Part shown: piece after piece, positions 32,781 to 40,861 of the stretch
Layout of the letters: each line of letters begins with the position of its first letter
Position numbering within the stretch: position 1 is the first letter of the stretch
NCBI RefSeq assembly: GCF_015533855.1
Contig: NZ_AP024154.1
Coordinates: 5,353,501-5,417,500, forward strand
DNA from: Echinicola sp. 20G
GTDB lineage: Bacteria; Bacteroidota; Bacteroidia; Cytophagales; Cyclobacteriaceae
DNA length: 64,000 nt
Reading direction: 5' to 3'
Notes under the pieces: generated by a model
What the model saw: only the letters and a program-made list of their open reading frames with translations
Database searches by the model: none
Told to the model about the DNA's origin: nothing
Made by a program: the position numbers and the translations under genes

Positions 32781-32831
32781 TTGGTATAATTGGTAATAAT
32801 TACGACATTATTGTGTTTAAAATATTACCAA
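32781..32831. promoter_or_regulatory. Candidate operator between dinB and the S24 repressor gene
   Basis: TTGGTA occurs at 32781-32786 and 32790-32795 as direct repeats, and TTGGTAAT (32790-32797) is matched by ATTACCAA at 32824-32831 in inverted orientation. The sites fill the 70-nt divergent intergenic region, close to both starts, as expected for a self-regulating LexA/CI-type repressor that also controls the polymerase operon. Confidence 0.6.
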
Positions 32832-32837
32832 AATATC

Positions 32838-33653
32838 ATGAGCAATCCAAGCTTTTTTTGGTCTTCCAATATAAAATTCCTGCGTAAGCGCAAGAAAATG
32901 AGCCAGATGGAGCTGGCAGAAAAGTTGGACATTTCCCGTTCCAAAGTAAACACCCATGAAAATGGCCATGTCAAGAACCCTCCCATGGCCGACATGGTCC
33001 TGTTCGCGGACTTCTTTAGGATGAGCATTGACAGCTTGGTCAAGGTGGACCTCTCCAAGCTTTCCGAACTAAAAATAAGGGACCTGGAGGCGGGCAATGA
33101 TGTGTACCTTAAAGGGGGCAGTATCCGTATCCTTGCCACCACGGTGGATTCCGATAACAGGGAGAATGTGGAACTGGTGCCCATAAAGGCCAAGGCAGGA
33201 TATTTGGCCGGGTACAGTGATCCGGGCTTTATCAGCAGGCTGCCCGTGTTCCACCTACCCCAGCTGGACCCCAACCGAAAATACAGGATGTTTCCCACCG
33301 AGGGCGATTCCATGTTGCCTGTACCGGAAGGGGCACTGGTGATCGGGGAGTTTTTACAGGACTGGACCCATATCAAGGAAAGGACACCCTGCATTGTGGT
33401 GACCAAGGAGGAAGGCATCAGCTTCAAGCTGGCCAGCAACAGGATCAAGGAAAGCAAAAGCCTGTTGTTGGAATCGCTCAACACCCTATATGAACCCTAT
33501 GAAGTGGATGTGATGGAAGTGCTGGAGGTATGGAAATTCCACAGCTATTTTACAGAGGACATCCCCGACCCAATGAGTTCTTTGGAACAGGTGGGCAGGG
33601 ATGTCAGGGAGATCAAAGCAACGCTCCATGCGTTGACCAACGTCAAAAATTGA
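32838..33653 (+). CDS. LexA/CI-like repressor with XRE and S24 peptidase domains
   Basis: 271 residues from the ATG at 32838 (the longer frame from 32790 would run through the operator and is rejected). HTH at about 10-65 (FLRKRKKMSQMELAEKLDISRSKV in two parts). The S24 domain follows: an Ala-Gly cleavage site in KAKAGYLAGY, Ser in EGDSMLP and Lys in ISFKLASN as the catalytic dyad. It should repress the divergent polymerase operon and self-cleave on DNA damage. The C-terminus (about 240-271) is an extra helix. Confidence 0.85.
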   Translation: MSNPSFFWSSNIKFLRKRKKMSQMELAEKLDISRSKVNTHENGHVKNPPMADMVLFADFFRMSIDSLVKVDLSKLSELKIRDLEAGNDVYLKGGSIRILATTVDSDNRENVELVPIKAKAGYLAGYSDPGFISRLPVFHLPQLDPNRKYRMFPTEGDSMLPVPEGALVIGEFLQDWTHIKERTPCIVVTKEEGISFKLASNRIKESKSLLLESLNTLYEPYEVDVMEVLEVWKFHSYFTEDIPDPMSSLEQVGRDVREIKATLHALTNVKN

Positions 33654-33749
33654 TGGGCATCGCTTAAGTTCCTTAAATAATTGGCTTCAAAGACTTTAAG
33701 TGATGACTTAATTTATTAAATTAAATAGGTCAAAACAAATGTTCTTGCC

Positions 33750-34502
33750 ATGTGTTACAATGTCAACCAGGAATTCAGTGAGGAAGAGGCCAAAGCTCTG
33801 GAAGAGGAATATGGAGTGGATGCCAAATACCTCAGTAGGGGAAGTTCCCCGCATATCCATCGGTACCTGCTCAAAGGCTTTGCCCACCCCAAGCTCATTG
33901 TGCTGGCAGATAACGAGCCATCAAAGTTGCAGGAATTCAACTGGGGGTTGATCCCTTTTTGGACCAAAACCTCCGAACAGGCCGATGACATCGCCAAGAA
34001 AACCCTCAATGCCAAATCCGAAACCATCTTCAAGCTGCCCTCTTTCAGGAGCCCGATCAAGAAAAAACGTTGCCTGATCCCTGTTGCCGGTTTTTATGAA
34101 TGGATGGACCATAAGGGCAAGAAATACCCCCATTATATTTATCCAAAGGTCAGGCCTTTCTTTACGCTGGGAGGCATTTGGGAAGAATGGACGGACAAGG
34201 AGACCGGAGAGATCAGGAAGACTGCTTCGATCATTACCACTGCGGCCAATCCCATCATGGCCAAGATCCACAACAGCAAGAAGCGCATGCCCCTGATCCT
34301 TCAGGATGACATTGCGCTGGACTGGATTTCCCCAGAACTCAAGGAAGAGGATATCGCCTCATTGATGAATCCCTACGACCAAAAAAAAATGGCCTTTCAT
34401 ACCATCAGTAAGCTGATCACTTCCAGAAATGAAAATCCCAATGTAGAAGAGGTGATGGAACCTGTGGAATACCCTGAACTAAGTGAAGAGCTATATGTGT
34501 AA
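33750..34502 (+). CDS. SRAP family protein (SOS response-associated peptidase, YedK/HMCES type)
   Basis: 250 residues. The conserved residues are all there: Met1-Cys2 (the Cys links to abasic sites), NAKSE (Asn), GFYEW (Glu in the active site) and HNSKKRMP (His). Such proteins protect abasic sites in single-stranded DNA by covalent bonding, and are often in SOS loci. It lies 96 nt behind the repressor gene, with the stop overlapping the next small gene. I prefer the ATG at 33750 because Cys2 must follow the initiator Met. Confidence 0.88.
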   Translation: MCYNVNQEFSEEEAKALEEEYGVDAKYLSRGSSPHIHRYLLKGFAHPKLIVLADNEPSKLQEFNWGLIPFWTKTSEQADDIAKKTLNAKSETIFKLPSFRSPIKKKRCLIPVAGFYEWMDHKGKKYPHYIYPKVRPFFTLGGIWEEWTDKETGEIRKTASIITTAANPIMAKIHNSKKRMPLILQDDIALDWISPELKEEDIASLMNPYDQKKMAFHTISKLITSRNENPNVEEVMEPVEYPELSEELYV

Positions 34503-34944
34503 AGGATTTTTTTCCATTGATTTTGACCATGCCCATTTTATCAACCTTTGCCATAACTTCAGGACTTTTGCACAGCGTGAGCCCACTTATGCAGAAGCGG
34601 AAGAAATTTACAGGTTGGCCTTGTTCCTGGAGCGGCCTGACCAAAAGGACAATTGCCCACCTCTTCATGACTTTCATGTGATCAGCAAGTGCTTGATCGG
34701 TACGGATGTGGAACTGGCATGGACTGACATCAGGTCAAAAACAAGCTATTATGCAGGAATGTATGAATGGGAAGAATGTACCTTTTTGTTCTACCTTGTT
34801 CATGCATCAGGTAAAACCGAAATAGAGATAAATACTTTGGGAATGTTTCTTTATTCCTTTCCCCTATTTTTATATAACAAGGAGAATAAACCTTTTGTGG
34901 TTGCCTTGGAAAAAATATTTAACAAGGTTTACTACTCCTCCTAG
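34495..34944 (+). CDS. Hypothetical 149-aa protein coupled to SRAP
   Basis: I take the ATG at 34495, which overlaps the SRAP stop by 8 nt (ATGTGTAA) and gives 149 residues starting MCKGFF; the ATG at 34483 lies inside the SRAP gene. No motif is recognised. The product looks cytosolic, with alternating aromatic residues and an acidic end. Overlap suggests translational coupling and a DNA-damage role, which is inference. Downstream 34945-35077 has no gene. Confidence 0.5.
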   Translation: MCKGFFSIDFDHAHFINLCHNFRTFAQREPTYAEAEEIYRLALFLERPDQKDNCPPLHDFHVISKCLIGTDVELAWTDIRSKTSYYAGMYEWEECTFLFYLVHASGKTEIEINTLGMFLYSFPLFLYNKENKPFVVALEKIFNKVYYSS

Positions 34945-35077
34945 TACTGCAATTTGTAATGAATGTTCATCTAGATTTAGCCTTCTAAAGAAAGAGCCTG
35001 TTCAATACTTTCTATTTTTCCAAAATTCCTTCATCCCTAAGATATTATTGCTTAGAAACACACAAAACACATTAAAT

Positions 35078-35100
35078 ATACCCCTTTCGGGGTATTTTAT
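35078..35100. promoter_or_regulatory. Palindrome ATACCCC/GGGGTAT
   Basis: Perfect 7-bp arms (35078-35084, 35089-35095) with a TTTC loop, then TTTAT. It is 134 nt past the preceding stop and 47 nt before the next start; its core matches the palindromes at 2457 and 15305. It could be a terminator, but the shared position before gene starts favours a regulatory site. Confidence 0.4.
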
Positions 35101-35146
35101 AATTCCATCTCTGTACATAATTTATGTGCATCATATACCACACAGT

Positions 35147-35509
35147 ATGATCAAAGATTTGTTCCACTTTTCAAAGGGTGCCAGTCCAACGGATATATCG
35201 GCTTCCATTAAATTCTGCACTCTGGGAGTTACAGTTTTATCCTTTATGCTAACAGGTTACCAATTGGACACCAGGTATTTGCTGGGAGCAGCTTTCTTGT
35301 GCCTTTTGGCCTGGGTTTTGGAAATTTATCTGGTTGAAAAATCAAAAAGATTCCACCATTATAAAAATGGTCAAAAAAGGAAAAAAGAATCCAATCCATC
35401 TATTAATGAACCCTCCAGAAGCATTTTAAGAAGACATGTCCTTTCATTTACGGGATATTTTTATACCTCCATATGCCTCATTTTGATTATAGTCGGTACT
35501 ATTTCTTAA
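35147..35509 (+). CDS. Small hypothetical membrane protein
   Basis: 120 residues from the ATG at 35147; the longer frame from 34895 overlaps the previous gene and a palindrome and is not coding there. Three predicted membrane segments (about 24-40, 46-62, 100-119) surround a basic stretch (KSKRFHHYKNGQKRKK). No family recognised. It may belong to the mobile region with the following genes. Confidence 0.5.
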   Translation: MIKDLFHFSKGASPTDISASIKFCTLGVTVLSFMLTGYQLDTRYLLGAAFLCLLAWVLEIYLVEKSKRFHHYKNGQKRKKESNPSINEPSRSILRRHVLSFTGYFYTSICLILIIVGTIS

Positions 35510-35633
35510 AGCAATTTGAATTTCGGCAAAAAAAATAGGACAAGCCATATATAACCAGCTCTACCTTAAATAATTGATCTATTAAACTGTTAATAGATGG
35601 TGTTTTGGTCAATCTTTGTCATCAGCTCATTTG

Positions 35634-35900
35634 ATGAAAATATCACCTTTTTTTCATAGGTTTGAACCATACGATAACAATATGACCCACGTTGGAATAA
35701 TCATTCAAGACCATTATTGCAATGGATTTGGCAACACCAAAGAGGATCTTTCAGGAAGTATTATTGAGGCTGAGGGAAGTGATTGGATTGTACTGAGAAC
35801 ATCTAAAGACAATCCAATATTCATTGATTTTTCAAAGCACCTCAATAAAAAGGCTTCTCTTATTGCCTCATGGAGCATGGCCAAGCAAAAAACAGCCTAG
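35634..35900 (+). CDS. Small hypothetical protein
   Basis: 88 residues from ATG 35634 (72 from ATG 35682). The sequence looks like a small beta-rich soluble protein (MTHVGIIIQDHYCNGFG, then GSDWIVLRTSKDNPIFI) with no known motif. It is 84 nt before the histone-like gene on the same strand. Gene status is only moderately sure. Confidence 0.4.
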   Translation: MKISPFFHRFEPYDNNMTHVGIIIQDHYCNGFGNTKEDLSGSIIEAEGSDWIVLRTSKDNPIFIDFSKHLNKKASLIASWSMAKQKTA

Positions 35901-35984
35901 AAACTTAAGCTATTGAAGTAATTTGGCATTCCCTTTGGGTACTTTTGGAACCATCAACTTATTTATACTACAAACACTTTAAAG

Positions 35985-36164
35985 ATGAGTAAATTTTCAG
36001 AATTAAAAGCACTCGTGGATTCTTTGGAGTCCGATTTCACCAAGTTTTATGATCAGGGCAACAAGGCTGCCGGAACAAGGGTCAGAAATGGCATGCAGTC
36101 CTTAAAGACCATGGCCCAGGAAATCCGTACAGAAGTGCAGGAAATCAAGAACAAAGAGAAATAG
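35985..36164 (+). CDS. Histone H1-like (Hc1 family) DNA-binding protein
   Basis: A 59-residue frame: MSKFSELKALVDSLESDF, then TKFYDQGNKAAGTRVRNGMQ and a charged helix ending EIKNKEK. The pattern KxLVxxLExDxxKFYxxGNKAAGTRxRxxxQxLK is the Bacteroidota Hc1/histone H1-like family. It would bind DNA and may influence nucleoid structure or transfer. A strong terminator follows 6 nt after the stop. It stands beside the mobilisation genes, which lie on the other strand. Confidence 0.85.
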   Translation: MSKFSELKALVDSLESDFTKFYDQGNKAAGTRVRNGMQSLKTMAQEIRTEVQEIKNKEK

Positions 36165-36170
36165 TCTCTT

Positions 36171-36204
36171 GACCAGGAAAGTGAATTTACTTTCCTGGTC
36201 TGAC
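36171..36204 (+). terminator. Terminator of the histone-like gene
   Basis: A perfect 12-bp stem, GACCAGGAAAGT (36171-36182) with ACTTTCCTGGTC (36189-36200), followed by TGACTTTT. It separates the histone-like gene from the convergent coupling-protein gene ending at 36255. Confidence 0.75.
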
Positions 36205-36254
36205 TTTTACCCTCTGTTATTATTTTATTCCAATTATTTTTTCAGTGCCCCTAT

Positions 36255-38237
36255 CTATCGCTTTCCGACCAGCAAATGTTTTAAACTTGGGGTATCATAA
36301 ATCCTGTTCATTTCAACCTTAATTATTTCCTGAACCTCCTTTTTAACTTGTCGATAGTTTTCCTCCACTTCTGAGGTGGCCAAGTCCCTAACTTTGGGTA
36401 TTGGCTTAAATCCTTTAGCCTCTTCGGTCAAGGTTTTATGATCATTGATGATTTCGGCATGGAACATTTTATGATGGATTCTTTGATCGGGGTTGTCGGC
36501 AACCATTCCCACAAACTCCCCTGATGAGAGGGAAGAAATGGTTGAAGCCGGAACGGCCATATCCAGCTGTCTTGATTTGCTGATAGAAGTATCGTTGCTG
36601 TTGATGGAAATACTTGACCTTTCCTGCATTATTTTACCGAACCTTTCGGAAAGCTGCTTGGCCGTATCCCCGAGTACCTGACCAGAAATAAAATTACCCA
36701 CCGTGTTCATGATCACTTCCGCCTGTTCACGGCCATAATCCTTTTTCAGCTGGCTATAGTCCTGTATTCCCAAGCATGTGGCCACTTTGTTACTTCGCGC
36801 GGTAGCAATCAGGTTATCCATACCATTAAAATAGATCGTCGGATATTCATCAAAAATAAGACTGGATTTAAGTTTTCCTTTTTGGTTGACCAGTTTGGTA
36901 ATCCTGGAAATATATAGGGAAAGCACCGCGCCGTAGACCTGTTGCTTTTGGGGATTGTTGCCTACGCAAAGTATTTTGGGCTGTTTGGGGTTGTTGATGT
37001 CCAAGGTAAATTCACTTTTTGATAGCACATAATACAGTTGGGGAGAAGAAAGCCTCGCCATGGTGATTTTGGCACTGGCTATTTGTCCTTCCAGCTGGTC
37101 CTTGGCTCCTTTTTCAAATGCCGAAACAAAGGGATTGATCAGGGCTTCGATCTCAGGCTCCGTTCTCATCACGGTAAACAGCTTCTCATAATCCACCTGC
37201 ATCAATTCAATGACATGTGGCAAGGAGCAAAATTTACCCCGCTGGTGTTTTTTGAGGAACCAGATTACAGCTGTTAAAAAATTAATCGGCGATTCCACAA
37301 AAAAATCCCCTTGCTTTTTGATCCATTCCCGGTTTAGGCCCATCATTATTGTTCTTGCAGCTTCACTGGCATCGGTAATGTCCACCATGGTTTCCGGTTC
37401 CAGCGGATTACACCGATGGGAGTGGCTGAGTCTGTCAAAATTGATGGTATAGAATTTTGGAGCGACTTTATAGGCACCCAAGTTTTTCAGCAAGTGATTG
37501 TAGGCAATGATGGATAAGTCATCATACTTGTAATCATAGATAAACATGCTAAATCCCTTTTGTAAATGTTGGGAAATAACATGCCTGATAACAAAATAAC
37601 TTTTCCCCGATCCCGGTGTACCTGCCACCAATAATGCCCTGAATGGGTTGATTATATTGATCCAAGAATTTCGGACTTTGTTCTTAAGTCGGTAGCGAGC
37701 AGGTAGGTTAATAGAATATTCATTGAGCAACTTTCTTTCCTCCTGGGGAAACGTTTCATTCAGGTGGTTGAAAACATCTTTACGGTCCTTTACCAACAAG
37801 ACCCTGCTTATGCGTGTCCCAAATGCCAAAGCGGCCAAATAAGCAATACCGGTAAAAACAACATATATCAAAAATGGTGTTGGAAGCTGGATTCCATCAA
37901 CAAATCCAAGATGGCTGAAAAGGCATGCAGATAAACATAAAACAAAGCCCGACAGCAGGTATTTAAGGTTACTGTTTTCTTTCTTTTTCCCTTTTGCACC
38001 CAAAAGCGATATAAGCAAGCACCCCAAAGCGATTGCCTTGGTAAAAAAAAGTGACCCAAAGAGTCCGGTCTCTTCCAGACTTGATAAAAGCCTATCGCCG
38101 ATATCATGATAAATCCCCCATTTTTTAAAGAAAGGGTAGCCACTATGATAAAAATGAAGGGATAGCACCACTACACTTCCCATTCGTGTAAGGTCGATTA
38201 TTTTTCTCAATCCTTCGGTATTTTCCCCAGTAGCCAT
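36255..38237 (-). CDS. TraG/VirD4-type coupling protein (mobilisation)
   Basis: 660 residues. Four N-terminal membrane segments (about 18-32, 62-80, 92-108, 122-142) anchor it in the inner membrane. Walker A is GTPGSGKS at 206-213 and Walker B is IFDEYP at 461-466; the TraM-recognition/AAD-like region lies between. A relaxase gene starts immediately upstream (1-nt gap), which fits the Bacteroidota mobilisation order. It would couple the relaxosome to a type IV secretion channel; no channel genes are in the window, so the element is mobilisable or incomplete. Confidence 0.85.
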   Translation of the reverse strand: MATGENTEGLRKIIDLTRMGSVVVLSLHFYHSGYPFFKKWGIYHDIGDRLLSSLEETGLFGSLFFTKAIALGCLLISLLGAKGKKKENSNLKYLLSGFVLCLSACLFSHLGFVDGIQLPTPFLIYVVFTGIAYLAALAFGTRISRVLLVKDRKDVFNHLNETFPQEERKLLNEYSINLPARYRLKNKVRNSWINIINPFRALLVAGTPGSGKSYFVIRHVISQHLQKGFSMFIYDYKYDDLSIIAYNHLLKNLGAYKVAPKFYTINFDRLSHSHRCNPLEPETMVDITDASEAARTIMMGLNREWIKKQGDFFVESPINFLTAVIWFLKKHQRGKFCSLPHVIELMQVDYEKLFTVMRTEPEIEALINPFVSAFEKGAKDQLEGQIASAKITMARLSSPQLYYVLSKSEFTLDINNPKQPKILCVGNNPQKQQVYGAVLSLYISRITKLVNQKGKLKSSLIFDEYPTIYFNGMDNLIATARSNKVATCLGIQDYSQLKKDYGREQAEVIMNTVGNFISGQVLGDTAKQLSERFGKIMQERSSISINSNDTSISKSRQLDMAVPASTISSLSSGEFVGMVADNPDQRIHHKMFHAEIINDHKTLTEEAKGFKPIPKVRDLATSEVEENYRQVKKEVQEIIKVEMNRIYDTPSLKHLLVGKR

Positions 38238-38238
38238 T

Positions 38239-39462
38239 TTATCGCATCTTCTGTTTGAGTTTCCTTCTTTTCTTTTTCTGTCTCAAGGCAAATGGTATTG
38301 GATCATTGGTGTTTTCGGCAAACAATAATTCCAATAAATCCCCTATTTCCTGGTCTTGGTGTTTTGCCACTCCATTTACAGCAAGGGGAACTTCCATTTT
38401 TTCAAGCCGGGAAATTCTATTGCTCTTTGTTTTCAAATATTCCTGGACTGCATTGGCGGAAAATGTTTTTCCCAATTGGCTTCCATTGAAAACACATCGG
38501 TTGATCATATCGATATAGGTCAAGCCGTAAACCACTCCCTGTTCGTTTTCCCGGATGACAAGTTCCACTCCTTCCGTTCCCAAACAATTCTTGAATTCCT
38601 TCAATGATCCTGACTTATCCAAGGTCCTTGATACCAAGTCTTTCATCGGGTCTTTAAAGGATTTGATTTTCTCCCTGTTTCTCGCAAATATCTTTTCCAG
38701 ATGGGGCAAAGTAGGCTTTCCATAGAGCGAACTTGACTTTATGGGCACTCCCAGCCGTTTGCCATTGGCATCGGAAACAAAGAATACCAATCCTTTTTTT
38801 TCATACATCCTACTTTCCGGCTCTCCCCTGTAGGCAGTAACATGAAAAAGTCTCAGCACTGCATTCATTTGGGCCAAGGAAATAAACAAGAAGTTGGAGG
38901 TTACCTCATCGACCACTTTGTTGACCGAAGCCTTGGTTTCCTTGTCACCATAATCAATTTTTTCCAGCGGCTGCAGGAGGAACCTTTTTCTTTGCTTTTG
39001 TTCTTCGGCCACTACCAGCCCATATTCTTTTTCGATGGCCTTTCTTGCAGTCTCGGAAAGCGTCCTTCCAATGTTATGCGTTTCTATCCGCTTCCCTTTG
39101 TGGTCGATGTTGCCGGTCACCACATGGAGGTGTGGATGTCCTGCATCGAAATGTTGGTAGACGAGAAATGGCTGGTTCCCAAACCCTATCCGTTCCATAT
39201 ACTCATTCGCTATCTGTTCCATCATATCCCTATCCAATTGATCATCCGGGGAGAAATTCAATGAGATGTGGACTGCGTTGGTCTTGGTCCTTCTATTGAG
39301 TTGGGAAAGCTCATGGAACCTGTTGATCTTGAATTGAAAACTAGGATTGTTTTCCAAAAAACCACTGGCAAACAATAGCTTTGCCTGCCCTTGCCCTACC
39401 TTGTTTTCATTGTAATGGAGTACGCCCTTGATGGACTTTCCTGTGGTAATTCTTACTACCAT
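38239..39462 (-). CDS. MobA-type relaxase
   Basis: 407 residues. The N-terminal HUH nickase motif reads HFDAGHPHLH, with His 104, His 109 and His 111/113 as metal ligands, and Tyr 17 (GVLHYNENKV) fits the catalytic tyrosine of this family. Region NAVHISLNF (63-71) is the conserved motif II strand. It nicks oriT and carries the strand into the recipient. Start overlaps the end of the upstream accessory gene by 7 nt. The C-terminal 200 residues are family-variable. Confidence 0.85.
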   Translation of the reverse strand: MVVRITTGKSIKGVLHYNENKVGQGQAKLLFASGFLENNPSFQFKINRFHELSQLNRRTKTNAVHISLNFSPDDQLDRDMMEQIANEYMERIGFGNQPFLVYQHFDAGHPHLHVVTGNIDHKGKRIETHNIGRTLSETARKAIEKEYGLVVAEEQKQRKRFLLQPLEKIDYGDKETKASVNKVVDEVTSNFLFISLAQMNAVLRLFHVTAYRGEPESRMYEKKGLVFFVSDANGKRLGVPIKSSSLYGKPTLPHLEKIFARNREKIKSFKDPMKDLVSRTLDKSGSLKEFKNCLGTEGVELVIRENEQGVVYGLTYIDMINRCVFNGSQLGKTFSANAVQEYLKTKSNRISRLEKMEVPLAVNGVAKHQDQEIGDLLELLFAENTNDPIPFALRQKKKRRKLKQKMR

Positions 39463-39851
39463 TTACTTCTGGCCAACTGAGCCATGATGGTAAACAGTTG
39501 CTCCAATTTACCTCCAACCTTTTGGTACAACGGAAGGATTTTTAGGGCCAGGGTTCTTTTACTTTTGGGGTCATCCATTGTATGGAATGCCCGTACCCAT
39601 TGGTTGATGTTTATCCCGATTTTATGGAGTTCCTTTTTTATCAGGGCAAGCTCCATTTTCACTTCTTCCTGGGACGCATTTTTGGTTTTTATGGTGATAT
39701 GATGCTTGAACAACATGTCCCTCACCAGCTCGCTAAGGTTCCTGCACTCGGAGGATTTCTCCAGTAAACTGTTGAGTTTCATGATTTCCTTTTGGGTTAG
39801 CCTTACGGTCAACCAATACGGTTTGGTATTAAAACATTTTCTTTCCTCCAT
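39456..39851 (-). CDS. MobC-like relaxosome accessory protein
   Basis: 131 residues. N-terminal ribbon-helix-helix (WLTVRLTQKEIMKLNSLL...NLSELVRDMLF) followed by IKKELHKIGININQWVRAF, a signature of MobC-type mobilisation proteins (KxLxxIGxNINQ). It would help open the DNA at oriT. It is the first gene of the three-gene mob operon and directly downstream of the hairpins at 39887-39947, which look like oriT. Confidence 0.85.
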   Translation of the reverse strand: MEERKCFNTKPYWLTVRLTQKEIMKLNSLLEKSSECRNLSELVRDMLFKHHITIKTKNASQEEVKMELALIKKELHKIGININQWVRAFHTMDDPKSKRTLALKILPLYQKVGGKLEQLFTIMAQLARSKW

Positions 39852-39886
39852 GCTCCATGCTTAAAATTCGACTTCGGAGAATTTTA

Positions 39887-39947
39887 CCTTTCGCAAACTC
39901 CGGCAGCGAAAGGCAAGATGGGATTGTGGCACAATCCTACATCTTGC
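39887..39947. other. Candidate oriT (two inverted repeats)
   Basis: CCTTTCGC (39887-39894) pairs with GCGAAAGG (39906-39913), and GCAAGATG-GGATTGT (39913-39927) pairs with ACAATCC and CATCTTGC (39931-39947) with one 2-nt bulge and a 3-nt loop. Both lie 36-96 nt before the accessory gene start at 39851. The nick site cannot be named from the sequence alone. Confidence 0.55.
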
Positions 39948-40029
39948 TCATCGCCGGAACGCGATGCACGATTGTACCAAAGCAATAAGCCCGATTAATA
40001 TTAAAACGCTAAGCCTAAAATGGCATCCC

Positions 40030-40245
40030 TTAATTTTCCAGGTTCCACACCCATTGGTCTGCGGCCATCACCCAATCCCTTAAAGGGGTTCCAGATTCAT
40101 TTCTCCAGTCCAGTCCCTGATAATAAAAAAAGAACACTTCCGCTTCCGAGTCAGGAACGTTCATATATCGAAAGTAGGATTTCACCTCGTTGATATGCGG
40201 AGGAATTCCATTTGCCAAGCCAGTTGTCTGTGTCGTTATGCCCAT
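40030..40245 (-). CDS. Small hypothetical protein of mobile elements
   Basis: 71 residues. The run VKSYFRYMNVPDSEAEVFFFYYQ followed by a GxxxxDWxxAADQWVWN ending resembles the short C-terminal helical domain of Bacteroidota replication or phage-type proteins (EAxxFxxYY..xWxxxxGxxxxDWxxAxxxWxxN). Here it stands alone. Position between mob genes and radC suits an element-borne small gene. Function unknown. Confidence 0.6.
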   Translation of the reverse strand: MGITTQTTGLANGIPPHINEVKSYFRYMNVPDSEAEVFFFYYQGLDWRNESGTPLRDWVMAADQWVWNLEN

Positions 40246-40390
40246 TATGATATTTGATTTAGTGAATACCCAAAGGTTAAAAAGGCCTCCAGCAATTGTT
40301 CACACCCAAATCCGAAGGGGGGCACAAGGAACATCTGTTTAAAAGGGATTTAAAAAACATGCATTTTCCCATATTGATAAAAAAAGGGCT

Positions 40391-40861
40391 TTACAGCCCT
40401 CCTTCATCCGCAAAGGAATAATACCCTTCTCTGGTAATAATCACATGATCCAATATGGGCAATTCAAGAAGCTTGCCGGCCTTGACCATTTTCTCCGTTA
40501 ACCGGCAATCCTGCTGACTAGGCTTCAAATTTCCAGAGGGATGGTTGTGACTTAATATTATCCCAGAAGCAGACGCTTTCATAGCTGCTGCAAAGATGAT
40601 CTTCAGGTCTACCACAGTGCCGGATATACCACCTGATGATGCCGTTACTATACCTAGAACCCGGTTTGCCCTATTGAGCAGGATTACCTTAAACTCCTCG
40701 ATAAATTCCAGTTTTGACTCATCCCAGTTGGCCCTTAAAATTTTGCTGGCTGTGAGGGAAGATGTGATCTGTGGCTTTTCGGTAATCGGGGAGTCATGCT
40801 TGTAGCTAAGGGTTATTTCAGCAACTGCATTGGAAACAAAGTTTGATTTTTGGGAATCCAT
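40391..40861 (-). CDS. radC: RadC-like JAB domain protein
   Basis: 156 residues. The metal-binding JAB motif is plain: SHNHPSGNLKPSQQD (about 98-112, His-x-His...Asp) and DHVIITREGYYSFADEG ends the domain. The helix-hairpin-helix N-terminus of chromosomal RadC is missing, so this is the short form common on plasmids and conjugative elements. Despite the name, a DNA repair role is not shown for the family. It is the last recognisable gene of the mobile module on the right. Confidence 0.85.
   Translation of the reverse strand: MDSQKSNFVSNAVAEITLSYKHDSPITEKPQITSSLTASKILRANWDESKLEFIEEFKVILLNRANRVLGIVTASSGGISGTVVDLKIIFAAAMKASASGIILSHNHPSGNLKPSQQDCRLTEKMVKAGKLLELPILDHVIITREGYYSFADEGGL

Noticed and set aside
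35078..35100. Intrinsic terminator of the gene ending at 34944
   Set aside because: It is 134 nt away, has only a short T-run, and matches two other palindromes that lie before gene starts; kept as a regulatory candidate.
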